From Notamacropus eugenii (Eukaryota; Chordata; Mammalia; Diprotodontia; Macropodidae), in the NCBI RefSeq assembly GCF_028372415.1, contig NC_092879.1:98125055-98189054 (forward strand): a DNA stretch of 64,000 nt, written 5' to 3'. The notes below the pieces were generated by a model. The model was not told where the DNA came from. It made no database searches and saw only the letters and a list, made by a program, of their open reading frames with translations. The position numbers and the translations under genes are program-made. Of this stretch, positions 11,335 through 22,140 are shown one piece after another (within the stretch, counting starts at the first letter, position 1; each line of letters opens with the position of its first letter).

Positions 11335-11510
11335 ATATTCTATTTCTTTTTTTGTTAATCTGGGCAGTTTATATTTCTGTAAGCGTTGTTCCATTTCACT
11401 TAAGTTCATAAATTTATTGATATGTAATCAGGCAAAATAACTCCTAATAATTCCTTTAGTTTCATCTTTCTTAGTGGCATATTCACCCTTTTCTATGGAA
11501 ATATGAGTTT

Positions 11511-13326
11511 TTTAAAGAGGGGATAGTTTCAAACATGTTTGCAAAGATGTTATGTAATGACAGTGTAAAAGTTTCATGTTTCAAATTTCATGTAAAAGTT
11601 TTAATGCAGTAGTAAACTTCATTTTGAGAAAAGAGACTATTTTCTCTCAGAACTATGATCCATGTGTGATTGGCTTCCAAACATTTCTATTAAGAACAAT
11701 GATGAAGGCACAAGTAAACATGATGTTCCTGGATGAAATATTTTTTTTAAAAAAATTTTTGTCCTGCTGGTAATTAAGAACAAGACTGGAAAAGCAGAAC
11801 AAAGTTGAATTGAATCCTTCAAGTTCGATTGAATATATACAGATTAATTTTTTTCATTTTCTCTTAGTTTATATTTCCTCTGAGATATAAAGACTTTGAT
11901 TATGTTTTAGTAATAAATTTTCAAGCTTGGATTAAGGATTTTACATATAAAATTGCATTAATAATTGTAAAGAAATTTTAAAATCTCTTTCTCCACCCCC
12001 CACCCCCCCCATTTTGAAGTCTTTACCTGATAACGTTGAGACAGAAGGGCTCATTTTACTAGTTAGATTTTCACAGATTCTCTTTAAGATTTTTCCTTCA
12101 GTCTGTAGATAATCCATATCAAGCACATATCATATTATCCATATCAAGCACAGAGCTCAGACAGACACAGAGCAAATGGCATGTAAAAGAGGAAATTCTT
12201 TGAACTTTCAGATGAATTATGGGTTTCTAATTTGATCTTTTCATGGATCTGTTAATAAGATTAGCTCCATAATATTTGAACTTGTTTTCACCAAATGAGC
12301 TCATTACTGGAAGATCAAATTTAAGAGGCTGTGTTGTGTTACAAAATTGTATAGAGTCTTACTACTAGGAAATTTTAGCAGAATTCCCTACTGAACCATT
12401 GCAAGTGATTTGGAACCAGGGAAGTGGATCTACTAGAAGGAACACCTCTCTAGAAATACCCTAGGGATGAGGCCTAGTTTTCTCTAAGAGAAAATGCTTC
12501 TAAGGATCTGATGACTACATGGGACACGTTAGACTCAAGATGAAACAAACCAATGAAATGGACATTTGGAATGGATTACCTGGAACAAGCTAGATCAAGG
12601 AGATTTTATGTTATTCACTATTGATGATCATCGTTATGTTACTTTTAATTTACTATTATCTCCAATGTTTTCCAATATTCATGTCTGCCTGTAGGAATGT
12701 ATGCCTAAGTCCAGAAGAAAAAGTACCCATGGCAAAAGTACCCATGATAGAATTTATAAGTGATTGATCAAAGAGATATTGCAGAAAATGAATGGGAACT
12801 TTTTACTTTTGATTTCCTTGTATTCTTCCTGCAACTTTTGGTTGATGAAAGGCCCATCTCCTGTTCACACTGATCTCACCGAAATCTGATTCGTAGAATA
12901 ATAATGCTAGTGGAACGTCATAGCCATTTCTTTTAGTTGAGAGGTTGTTAAACTGACTGAGATGTAAAAGTTAAGCCTTAAACATTTTTTAGATAAGAAA
13001 CCAGAGGAAGAATGTCAACTGTCCCTGACTTCTTGGCAATATGTAAATCTTTCTCCTCAATCAGCCTACATGTGAACCATCTAAATGTACCTTCAGTTGT
13101 ATCCTGATTTAGTTTACCTATAGAGTTCGACATAGTTTGTTTCCTTAGGAGATATATGAGATTTTTGACTCTGTTTAACTAGATTTGTTCAACTGTTATG
13201 ACATTGAAGGAGCCGTTCTGTCTTTTCTTTCATTTTATGGCCTAAGAGGAATGTATAAGAGTGCAATATGTAAAAGAATTATTGCTCTGTCACTCTGATG
13301 TAATTTTACCTGTAAGAAGGCTTGTT
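11511..13326 (+). mobile_element. Probable continuation of ERV internal region
   Basis: AT-rich, no intact ORF. The segment 11,880-12,110 ('gattatgttttagtaa.aa', 'ttacatataaaattg', 'aataattgtaaagaaa') matches 56,515-56,720, so it belongs to a repeated element. The rest (12.1-13.3 kb) is unassigned but leads into LTR-like sequence, which suggests the 3' half of the same provirus. Low resolution. Confidence 0.4.
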
Positions 13327-13341
13327 AAAATCCTAGTGATT

Positions 13342-14021
13342 CAACTTAAAGATCTGTACCTTCTGACTGAAAGAACCAAAAGCTACAACACTCAGCCAAC
13401 ATCATGAATCGGAAAAAGCAGACGAAAAGTGAAAAAACCATAGAATCTTTCTATGGGGATAAGGACCAAAACACAAACACCAAAGAGGTTAGAGCTGAGA
13501 CTGTACTTCCATCTGAAACCTCAGATGGGACTATGAATTTCTCGCAAGCACAACTAGATTACCTGGAACGTCTGAAGAAGGATATAAAAGAAAAACTGGC
13601 CAATGATTTTAAAACTATAAAAAAAGAATTCACTGATGAGAACATCACCCTGAAAAAGAAAATTGAAGAAATGGAAAAGGAAGTTCAAAAATTAACTGGA
13701 GAGAATAATTCCCTAAAAGGAAGAGCTAATCAAATGGAAAAGGAAACCCAAAACCTAATTGGGAAAATTGATCAGATGGAAAAGGAAACCCAAAACCTAA
13801 CTGGGAAAATTGGTCGATTGGAAAAAGAAGTACAAAAATTAAATGGAGAAAATAGCTCCTTAAAGGGAAAAATTGGTCAGATGGAAAAGGAGATGGAAAA
13901 GCTAACTGAAGAAAACACTACGATGAAGATTAGAATTGGGCAAGTAGAAACTAATGACTCAATGAGGCAACAAGAATCAGTCAAACAAAATCTAAAGAAT
14001 GAAAAGATAGAAGAAAATGTA
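13342..14021 (+). mobile_element. L1 ORF1-only insertion with 15-bp TSD
   Basis: A 680-bp piece holding the last 62 bases of a 5' UTR and the N-terminal two thirds of ORF1, between perfect direct repeats AAAATCCTAGTGATT (13,327-13,341 and 14,022-14,036). The left junction TT/AAAA is a canonical L1 endonuclease site. The copy ends inside the ORF1 coiled coil with no long poly(A) tail, so it is truncated at the 3' side. Confidence 0.85.
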
Positions 14022-14060
14022 AAAATCCTAGTGATTGTTGGTGTTTTCTCTGAAGCCTGA
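13404..14060 (+). pseudogene. L1 ORF1p N-terminal coiled-coil fragment
   Basis: 218 codons: a Lys/Thr-rich N terminus starting MNRKKQTKSEKTIESF, an acidic linker, then about 100 residues of coiled coil made of near-repeats of the form MEKE.Q.L.G.I..., a heptad array typical of marsupial L1/HAL1 ORF1p. The RNA-binding (RRM) and C-terminal domains are absent. The last 12 or so residues read into flanking host DNA after the TSD, so the stop codon is not native. Not a host gene. Confidence 0.85.
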
Positions 14061-14239
14061 ATATAGTATTAAAGGCCTTAGCATAATAAGAAAACCTTGA
14101 CTTTTACCTCTCTAATTTCTGCTCTGTAGTAAATATATCTTAGCAGCACTTACTGACCACACGAACTCAGAGAGGAGATATTTCTCCCATAGCAATATTA
14201 AGGGAAAACTTTTTGGAGTCATTCCTGAGATAAGAAATT

Positions 14240-15036
14240 AAAAGAGAGGAAATGGGGGTATAGAATCTACCAAATGTTTAAACCCTACAAAGGGAACTTA
14301 GTCAACTTTATTTGGAGAAAGGACTGCTGACCCTTTAGTTATCTTTGTAACATACATTACCTTCACAGTTGGCCAATTGTGAATTCGTGAAATGTACAGA
14401 TTTCTGCCAACTCAGCATTTAAATCTATAACTTTGTTTACTAGTTTGGTCTAATTCAGTTTGTTTAATCTAAATCGGAAAGAACAAGAGATAATAATTCT
14501 GTTTCTAGGTCTGTGCGACCTTTAAGGCATAAGAGGCCATAATGGTTGTTATATGAAAAAGAAATTACTTCTCTGTCTCCCTGATGTAATTTTTCCTGGA
14601 AAGACAATCAGTGTTTGGGGTTATTCTTCTGAATCTTAAATCTGGGCTTAAACATGAAAAAAGCTAGGTTTTAACCTCCAAATTTCTGTATTGTGATACC
14701 ATCACTCAGCAGCAGTTACCTGTCACATGAATGTATTTTTCCCCATAACAATTTTTACGAGGCCATGAAGGGAAAGGCAGTAAGCTTGGGGACATGGGGG
14801 CTTCTATTTTAGAAGCTCCCCTGTATATACACACACAAGGCTGTATTTACTTCCAAGGCTTTGAGTGGGAAGATCTAGCCAAGCCATAAAGACTGCTATC
14901 TTGCTGGTGTAAAATTCACAAAAAAAACAAGCATACCAAGTCTGTCTTGTCTGTGTATTCTGTGTACTTGTAGCTGTTCTGTATTTCTCTTTGGTTTTTG
15001 GCTCTTGTAATTGAATAATGAGTCTGCTGAAACATT
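14240..15036 (+). mobile_element. ERV LTR (3' part clear, 5' limit uncertain)
   Basis: Ends with CA at 15,033-15,034, followed by TTTGGGGGCC, a partial match to the tRNA-Pro primer-binding site of gammaretrovirus-type elements. Upstream are a TATATA box (about 14,824), a CATAAA poly(A)-like signal (about 14,886) and a GT-rich stretch. Sequence at 14,440-14,800 resembles 13,140-14,230 (without the L1), as if U3 or a whole LTR were tandemly repeated. Diverged. Confidence 0.5.
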
Positions 15037-15545
15037 TGGGGGCCTTAGTCTGGTAGCTGCCAGGACATTCTGATGAACAGGGGTACTGTGAATGAGGTGT
15101 CTAAATCAAGGGTTAGGCTGAGAGACTCCAGGTTTTAGCAGCCAGGACAATGCATTGCGACCTTTAAGCCTCAACTCTTTCTGCAAGCACATAAACAAGA
15201 GATTTGTTTGTTTGCTGTGGCTGTTGTCTCTAAGTCTGCCTGACCATGGTAGAGTCTTAGTCTGGCTACTGGTTTCTGGCCGCTGGTTAAACGACGATGG
15301 TTCAGTGGCTCCAGTCTGGTATAAGCACCAAAGTGGTTTAATCAGAAATTCACTTTATGGTCTGGTTCTCATTCCTGATTTGACCATTGGTTAAATGGTC
15401 CTGGTAAAAATACACATCTGCCAAATACTTCAGTGTCATGTTGAGGATAGGTCAGAAATTACCGAGGAATCTCAGTCTTCATTGCTGCTGCCATCAACAA
15501 CAATGCTCTTCTGAGGACTGATGTAATAGGGAAACTACAATATAT
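15037..15545 (+). mobile_element. ERV copy B, primer-binding site and leader
   Basis: Starts at the TGGGGGCC primer-binding-like site and continues with a non-coding leader homologous to copies A (6.2-6.6 kb) and C (17.5-17.8 kb), sharing 'ggtcagaaattaccgagga', 'attgctgctgcc' and 'aggactgatgtaat'. No ORF. Confidence 0.55.
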
Positions 15546-15689
15546 GTCAGCCATATTTATTATACAATATTGTTTTAGACCATTTAAAATAACTAGACAG
15601 TATGCCTGCCAAAACAGACACAGGAACTATACAAATATAAACGCAAAACATTTTATACAAATAAAGTTAGATCTAAATAACTGAAGTAA

Positions 15690-16140
15690 TATTTATTGTT
15701 CATGGGTAGGTAAAGCCAACAGAATTTAAAAATGATAATTTTACCTAACTAATCTAATTATGTAATGCCATCCCAATTAAATTACTAAAACTTATGTTAC
15801 TGAGTTAGAAAAAATAATAACAGTATTTGGAAGAGCAGAGGGTCAGAAACTTCAAGGAAACCAGGGGAAAAAGATGTGAAGGGACCAGATTTAGTAGTAC
15901 CAGACTTTAAACTATATTACAAAATGAGGGCATTGTTGAAGTATAAAATGGATAATTTTGATTATTTGAGATTAAAATTTTCTTTTATAAGTAAAACCTA
16001 TGCAGCCAAGAATAGAAGGAATGCAGAAAATTGGGGGAAAAACTTTCCGACAATCTTTCAGATAGGATGTGATTAGGTTGGAACACTGCTGTAGTGTAGG
16101 AAATGACGAGCTGGTTGATTTAGAGAGACATGGAAAGACT
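15690..16140 (+). mobile_element. L1 ORF2 C-terminal fragment
   Basis: Plus-strand remains of the ORF2 tail: a segment around 15,800 reading like ELEKIIT, then 'accagatttagtagtaccag' and a block at 15,940-16,070 with a FDY-RLK-F and A-K-RR-AENWGK pattern seen at the L1 ORF2 C terminus. Both ends truncated. Confidence 0.65.
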
Positions 16141-16254
16141 TGGACATATGAAGGAAGCTCTATCGCAATCTTTCTTTTGTGCTACCCAATGACTAATGAC
16201 AATCTTAGGCATTCAGTTTACATTTCCACATATAAAAAGTAAACAATTTGTCTT

Positions 16255-17431
16255 TATTGAGTCCCTTGTAATTGGTCTTTGAGGTTTGCCTTATATTTCT
16301 CCTAGATCTTGTATGTCAAATTTTCTATTAAATTCTGGTCCTTTTGCAAAAAATTCCGGAAAGGTTATCAGTTCGTTGAATGTCCATTTCTTCGTTCTTT
16401 TTATTTTGTTTTATTATTTCTTGCTCTCTTATAATGTCATTAGCTTCCCCTTGTCCAATTCTAGTTTTCAAGGAGTTGTCTTTCTTTAAGATTCTGGATC
16501 TCTTTTTCCAGTTCGTTGACTTTCTTTTCATAATCTTGGTTTTCTTGGATTGTTCTTATTTTTTAAAATTTTTACTCAATCTCTCGATTTGATTTGTAAA
16601 GTCTTTTTTGAGTTCTTCTAAGAATTCTCTTTGGACAAGTGACCATTTGATGTTACTCTTTGGGGTAGAAGAGGCAGTTTTTGCTTCACTATCTTCCTCT
16701 AAAGACAAACCCCAGTCTTCTCTTGTCGCTTAGTAATTGTTTATGGTTGGGTTCTTTCGTCTCTCTTCTTTTTAAGCAGCTTGTTATAATCACTTCTAGT
16801 CCTGGGGTCTGGGGGATGATACCTCTGATCTCAGGTCCTTCTTACTGTTACTTTTTATTTTTATCCTGGGCCCAAACTCTGCTCTCCTTTTTCCCTCCAA
16901 GCGCCCCCCCCCCCCCCCCCCCCCCCACTGTGCTGGAAGTGCTCTTGTTCCTTGAGGACCCTCCAGTGGCTGTAACTTTCAGTTCTCCCCTCTGGCCTGG
17001 AACCAGAACCAAGAACTCAGCTCTCCTGTAGGTGCTCACAGCTGGCAGCATCCCTGCCCCACTCCTGCACTCACAGGACTCATCACAACTGGGTCTGGCA
17101 TCCTTCCAAAACAGGTTCCTTCAATCTTCCCCTGCTGAGATGTCTGACCCGCCCCCCCCCCCCCCCCCCCCCAGTCTGTGAGGGGGAGAATTCACGTGGC
17201 TAAGGCTGAGGCTACTTCCCAACCCAGCTGCCCCAGGGCTTGATGTTTGTTGTTTCAGCACAGATAGCCTGGGGGTGTTTACACTTCACTCAGGGAACTG
17301 TGCTGGGGTCTTTCTTGAATCAACTCTTGTTAATTTTTGCCCTCTTTGTTCATCTTGGGGCAGTTTTGTCTTGTTTGTGAGGAAAATCTGGAGAGCTTGG
17401 AATTTTTCTACTCTGCCGTCTTCCCAGAATC
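16255..17431 (-). mobile_element. L1 5' end with internally deleted ORF1
   Basis: The right end reads, on the minus strand, as the L1 5' terminus ('gggattctgggaagacggca'), followed by a 5' UTR of several hundred bases with two long G runs (C26 near 16,902-16,927 and C22 near 17,152 on the plus strand), then ORF1 coiled coil (16,600-16,400). Between about 16,400 and 16,390 the sequence jumps to the ORF1 C-terminal end, skipping roughly 465 bp that are present in the copy at 25.7-26.2 kb. Confidence 0.75.
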
Positions 17432-17435
17432 CCTC

Positions 17436-17800
17436 ACCATAAAGGTTTTTCAAACTGGGCTTTAGAGAATTTTTATTCCTTGGAATGAATCTTTTTCAAT
17501 TAGCCAGTAGACGATCAAAAGGAATGTTTTTAGGAAAAACATCCTGACCAAATCCCACACTTTGGAATACATTTTTTTTTTTTACCAGGAATAATTAGAC
17601 TAGAATCAGAGGGCACCAGAAAGAAAATAGTTTTGGGAACAAAATTTTCTACCAGATCAGAATCATTGAAACCAACTCACCGAACTCCTAAAAATATATT
17701 TTTATGTCAGTCCACAGACAAGCACTGCTGTGGATGGCGGCAGCAATAAAGACTGAGCTTCCTCAGTAGTTTCTTTTCAGTAAATTGGTTAATTAAGTAA
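17436..17800 (-). mobile_element. ERV fragment, copy C (inverted)
   Basis: The minus strand aligns with ERV copy A 6,480-6,830 and copy B 15,450-15,540: the leader motif 'gaaactactgaggaagctca', the attachment 'ggactgacataaaaat', the 'agtctaattattcctggt' block and the 'ctggctaattgaaaaag' segment. Disabled by frameshifts and an A run. The L1 5' end abuts it on the left. Confidence 0.6.
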
Positions 17801-18580
17801 ATTAAACCAAATACCAAATAGGTGGCGACAGTCTCAGCAACGCAGTGATCCATTTTATTTCCAAACTTCATGGGAAGGCCAAGGCCCATACAGCGTCAAG
17901 GCTGTTTTCAGTCCTTCCCACCGTTCTGTAGGATGTTCATTTGTACCATCACTAAGCTCTCGAAATTTACCCCAATTATTGCCCTCTCACTGCTTACTAG
18001 GGAAAAGTTAGGTGTGTGTGTGTGGTGCTGGGAGTCGGGTCCAGGACCCTAACTCTTCCCCTGCCCAGGTGCTTTCATAAAGAGGTAGGCTTCTCTGCTG
18101 GCCAAAACCCATAGATACATACGCAGAAATGGAAGATCGGACAGTGTGTTTTGTTTTCAAGTTTAAGGGCAGAATTTTTGACACTCAGGGTCTGCTCAGA
18201 TGTGCCCATTAGCCATTTGGTAGAGCTTTTCTATAGCCCATGCAAGGTGTTCAAATCAAAAGATATCTATCTTCTGGAGTTCATACTGGCCAAAAAGTTC
18301 CACAAAGTTTTTTCTTTTAAGTTTTTAAGTTTATTTTAAACTTAAATACAAAATAAGAAAAGAAAAAATTGTCACGTGCACAGCAAAACATGAGAGCATT
18401 CAATTTAAACAATATGTTTCCATTTCAAGAAAACCTATGCAATAAAGACTACACGTTGTTTTCAAAGCTGTCCAGATTCTCTTTGCCTCCTTGTAGGTTT
18501 TCTTTTGTTCTCAGCTTTGCACCTTTTACTTTATTTGTTTCCCCCTCCCTCCACCCCCCCCAAGAAAGCTACAATTAAGC
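17801..18580. other. Unassigned; no gene seen
   Basis: 17,801-18,130 may be upstream leader/LTR of ERV copy C but has no clear boundary. 18,310-18,570 has the look of an interspersed repeat 3' end (T-rich start, 'attgtcacgtgcacagc', 'cctatgcaat'). No conserved peptide. Confidence 0.3.
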
Positions 18581-18589
18581 ACCGAGATG

Positions 18590-18745
18590 TATGTGCATGC
18601 ACACATACATATATATTGTATATGTGTGTATATGTATGTACACAGATATGTGTATGTGTGTCTACGTATGTACATAGATATCCATAAACATACACCAGTA
18701 CATAGTCATACACATATATGTAAGACCACGTTATACATATATCCA
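18590..18745. repeat. Compound TATG/CATA microsatellite
   Basis: Alternating purine-pyrimidine repeats of TATG, TGTG and ACAT units with interruptions. Frames across it are low-complexity and not coding. Confidence 0.8.
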
Positions 18746-19795
18746 CTTGTCATCTGTTTTTTGGAAGGTGGATGGCATCTTCCTCTGCTTTTTTACATAA
18801 TAAATTCTACTTCTGACCTTTATTCTACATTTGTGTGTATCTTTCATTTTATAGCATTTCCTGAAAGTAACATATTGCTGAATTCAAAGGAATAATCTGA
18901 TAGCAGTTTCCATTTTACAGCTAAATGCATCCTATTGACATCCTGAGCTGTAGTTATTTGTATGTTTCTTTCCTCCCTATTTTCCCTCACCGTCCTCACC
19001 TTATCCCTTCTCCTCCTCACGTCTCTGCTTTACTTCTACCCACTGCCTTGCCCTCCTATTCCTTACCCTGCTCCCCTCCAAGAGTCCGTCTCAGCCTCTC
19101 CCCTTGGCCTCTTGCTTCTTTCTGAATCCTTCTAGATATGTATGCTGCTCCCTCTTTAATCTGGACACCTTTTGTACCCTTCTCCTGAGCCCTCCTAAGT
19201 GTGTCCGTTCTCTCTTTAAGCCAGCTCTGTGTGAGTAGGTTCCAGCACGAGCAGCCCTTCTCCCCATTGGATTCCTCAGCATCACTTCCTCTTACACCTC
19301 ATGTCGATGACAGGATTGCTTTTTTGACCTTGTCCTACACCATTTTGTTCCCTGATGTCTGTAACTACCGTGATTCTGATGCGAAGCTCCCCTTCCCAAT
19401 AAACAGGGACCCACTTCCACTGATCTTGGAACTGTTTTTTAATTGGGAGATAAAGTTTTAGAATAGGCAGGAAAAAAGCTATCTGTTGTTTCAAAGCTTT
19501 TAAGAAGACATAATTCACCCTCTGTCTGCTCAGTCCTGTCCAGGTTGAGACTGCAGAGGTAAGACAAATGAGAAAGAAAGGAAATCTTTTTTTTTTTTTT
19601 ACACTTTACAGAAATTTATGGCATTGAAAACAAATTAGAGGCTATTTTTGTAACTGAAGTGTAATATCTTTAACTGTAAATTTCCAAATTATGGTTTGAA
19701 TGATTTTGTAAACGGTGAAATATCCTAGTGGGGTTTTTTTGTTGTTTCAGCCGCTAGGGCTAAGATTACATGCAGATAGCACTTAAGACCTCCTT

Positions 19796-20398
19796 TTTCA
19801 ATTCTTTAACAATTTTATTTAAAGTTTCCAGTTCCAAATTCTACCCTTCCCTTGTCCTCCCTTCCTCCCTCACCAAGACAGTAAACAATCAGATATAGGT
19901 TATACATGTGCAGTTATGTAAGACGTTGCCATATTAGTCGTTTTGTACCAGAAGACTCAAAAGAAAAGAAATGAAATGAGTGAAAACGAGCATGCTCCAG
20001 TCTGTATTTGGAGGTGGCTTTATCATTAGTCCTTTGGGAAGGTCTTGGATCATTGTGTCGCTGAGAATAGCTAAGTCATTCACAATTCTTTATCAGACAA
20101 TATTGCTCTTGCTGTACACAACGTTCTCCTGGTTCTACTGACTTCACTGTGTGTCATTTCATGTAAATTTTTCCAGCCTTTTCTGAAATCATGCTGCTTG
20201 CCATTTATTATAGCGCAATAATATTCCGTTACAATCATATGCCATAGCTTGTTTAGCCATCCCCCAATGGATGGGTATCCCTTCAATTTCCAGTTCTTAG
20301 CTACCACAAAAAGGCTGCTATAAATATTTTTGTACAAATAGGTCCTTTTCCTTTCTTTGGATGTTAAAACCCTTTTTATCACTCTTCCTCCACCTCCA
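19796..20398 (-). mobile_element. L1 3' end, antisense
   Basis: T-rich left end, then the marsupial L1 3' UTR in reverse, including the conserved tail segment with a 'cagttcttagctaccacaaa' stretch and 'ccccaatggatgggtatccc'. Same subfamily as 53,929-54,649. Inserted in ERV copy D. TSD not clear. Confidence 0.7.
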
Positions 20399-20454
20399 GC
20401 ATGATAGATTCATTGTTTTAGTAGAAAATAATTTCACTGCCAAGAGAATGTTAA

Positions 20455-21480
20455 AACAAGATTGGGAGGGAAGCAGAAAACTGGGAAAGAATTTTTGCAA
20501 CTAGTGTCTGTGATAAAGGCCTCATTTCTAAAATATATAGAGAACTGAGTCCAATGTACAAGAGTACAAGTCATTCCCCAACTGACAAATGGTCAAAGGA
20601 TATGAACAGGCAGTTTTCAGAGGAAGAAATTAAAGCTATCTATAGTCATATGAAACATGTTCTAAATCACTATTGATTAGAGAAATGCAAATCAAAACAG
20701 CTCTGAGGTATCACATCACACCTATGAGATTGGCTAACATGACAAAAGAGGAAGATGATAAATGTTGGAGAAGGTGTGGGAGAGTTGGAACACATTCATT
20801 GTTGGTGGAGCTGTGAGCTGATCCAACCATTCTGGACAGCAATTTGGAACTATGCCCAAAGGGCTACAAAAATGTGCATACTCTTATATTGCTTCTAGGA
20901 CTGTATCCCAAAGAGATTGTAAAAATGGGAAAGGGTCCCACATGTATCAAAATATTTATAGCACTCTCTTTGTGGTGGCCAATGTAATGGAATACTATTG
21001 TACTCTAAGAAACGATGAACAGAAGACTTCAGAGAGGCCTGGAAGGACTTAAATGAACTGATGCTGAGTGAAAGGAGCAGAACCAGAAGAACATTGTACA
21101 CAGCAACAACCACAGTGTGAAAAGAATTTTTCTGGTAGACTTAGCCCTTCACAGCAATGCAAGGACCTAAAATATTCCCAAAGGACTCGAGGCAAAATGC
21201 CTTCCACATCATGGAATTGGAGCGGAGAATGAAGCAGAATATTTTCTCTTGTGTTATGTTTTATTCTGATTTGTTTTTTCTCATGGTTTCCCCTATTCAT
21301 TTTAATTCCTCTGTGCAACAAGACTAATGTGAAAATGTGCTTAATAAGAATGTATAAATAGAAACCTATATAAGATTGCATGTCAACTCGGGGAGGAAGG
21401 GGGAGAAAAATCTAAGACTTATGGAAGTGATTGTAGAAAACTGAAAACAAATAAATTAATAAAAAAAATAAAAATAGAGG
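20455..21480 (+). mobile_element. L1 3' end, sense, with 10-bp TSD
   Basis: 1,026 bp of L1 ORF2 C terminus and 3' UTR ending in an A-rich tail ('ataaaaaaaataaaaatag'), bounded by AGAATGTTAA at 20,445-20,454 and 21,481-21,490. Splits ERV copy D. The ORF2 tail is shattered into short frames. Confidence 0.85.
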
Positions 21481-22140
21481 AGAATGTTAAGAAAGTCTTA
21501 AAGGGAAAAAAACCTGTAGTCCACAGACTGAACCTTTATCTGGCACTTAAGTATCACCTTATTAACTCTTCTTTTCACCTTTAGAAAGAATGAGACTTGT
21601 TTAAATCAGGAAACAATGTGAAAATAAGCAAAATTTAATTTTAAAAGGTTTTACCTTTCCACTGTTATTTTCTTCTGTTCATGACTTTCCAAAACTTAAT
21701 TATTTAGATAAATTAGAAACAGTCACCTAAAAGAAACAGGAAGAGACAGTGCAATTCAAAACAGAGAGTTTTTGCAATTGGTGCAGTATAAGAACATTTA
21801 TAAAGAAGAGATCCACTGAAGTGTTAGATCAGGATGAGAGTGAGAAAGATGAGAGGGATGCTGAAGGTAAGTGAAGGGTCTTATCAGAGTGTATAAGTGG
21901 AAAGGCAACTTTAAAATTTGTAGACCTTTAATCAAAGCCCACAGGGGAAAGAGAAGAGAGGGAAGAGTTAAGAAATCTCATTGAAATATGGATGAGCATC
22001 TTTCTATGCCGATAGCTTTGTGAATACCATTTAGAGAAATGGCCGTTAGATTACATTTGGAAATTTCTCATGATCTCTGAGCTTTATTTCCCTAATTTGG
22101 ATATTTTACATGAAAATAGCTGTAATTGTGGAGCACAGTT

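Larger units (their letters stand above)
8268..11510 (-). mobile_element. L1 LINE, 5'-truncated, antisense
   Basis: The T-rich left end is the reverse of a poly(A) tail. It is followed by the marsupial L1 3' UTR and then ORF2 from about 9,000 rightward. ORF2 reads in from the right through an APRLTKK-like segment (about 11,350), the reverse-transcriptase domain and the C-terminal region. It is inserted into ERV copy A and is itself interrupted by a younger L1 at 10,935-11,334. Confidence 0.85.
19330..22140 (+). mobile_element. ERV copy D, split by two L1 insertions
   Basis: Three pieces (19,330-19,795; 20,399-20,454; 21,481-22,140) are collinear with copy A 6,940-8,240: 'gatgtctgtaactaccgtgattctgat', 'aaatttatggcattgaaaac', 'ttatggtttgaatg', 'cattgttttagtagaaaa', 'gcaaaatttaattttaaaaggttttac', and 'ggaaatttctcatgatctctgag'. 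No ORF survives. The copies give the pre-insertion sequence for both L1s. Confidence 0.65.

Noticed and set aside
13404-14060. A host coiled-coil gene encoding 218 residues
   Set aside because: Flanked by a 15-bp TSD and matching L1/HAL1 ORF1 heptad sequence; the last residues come from flanking DNA.
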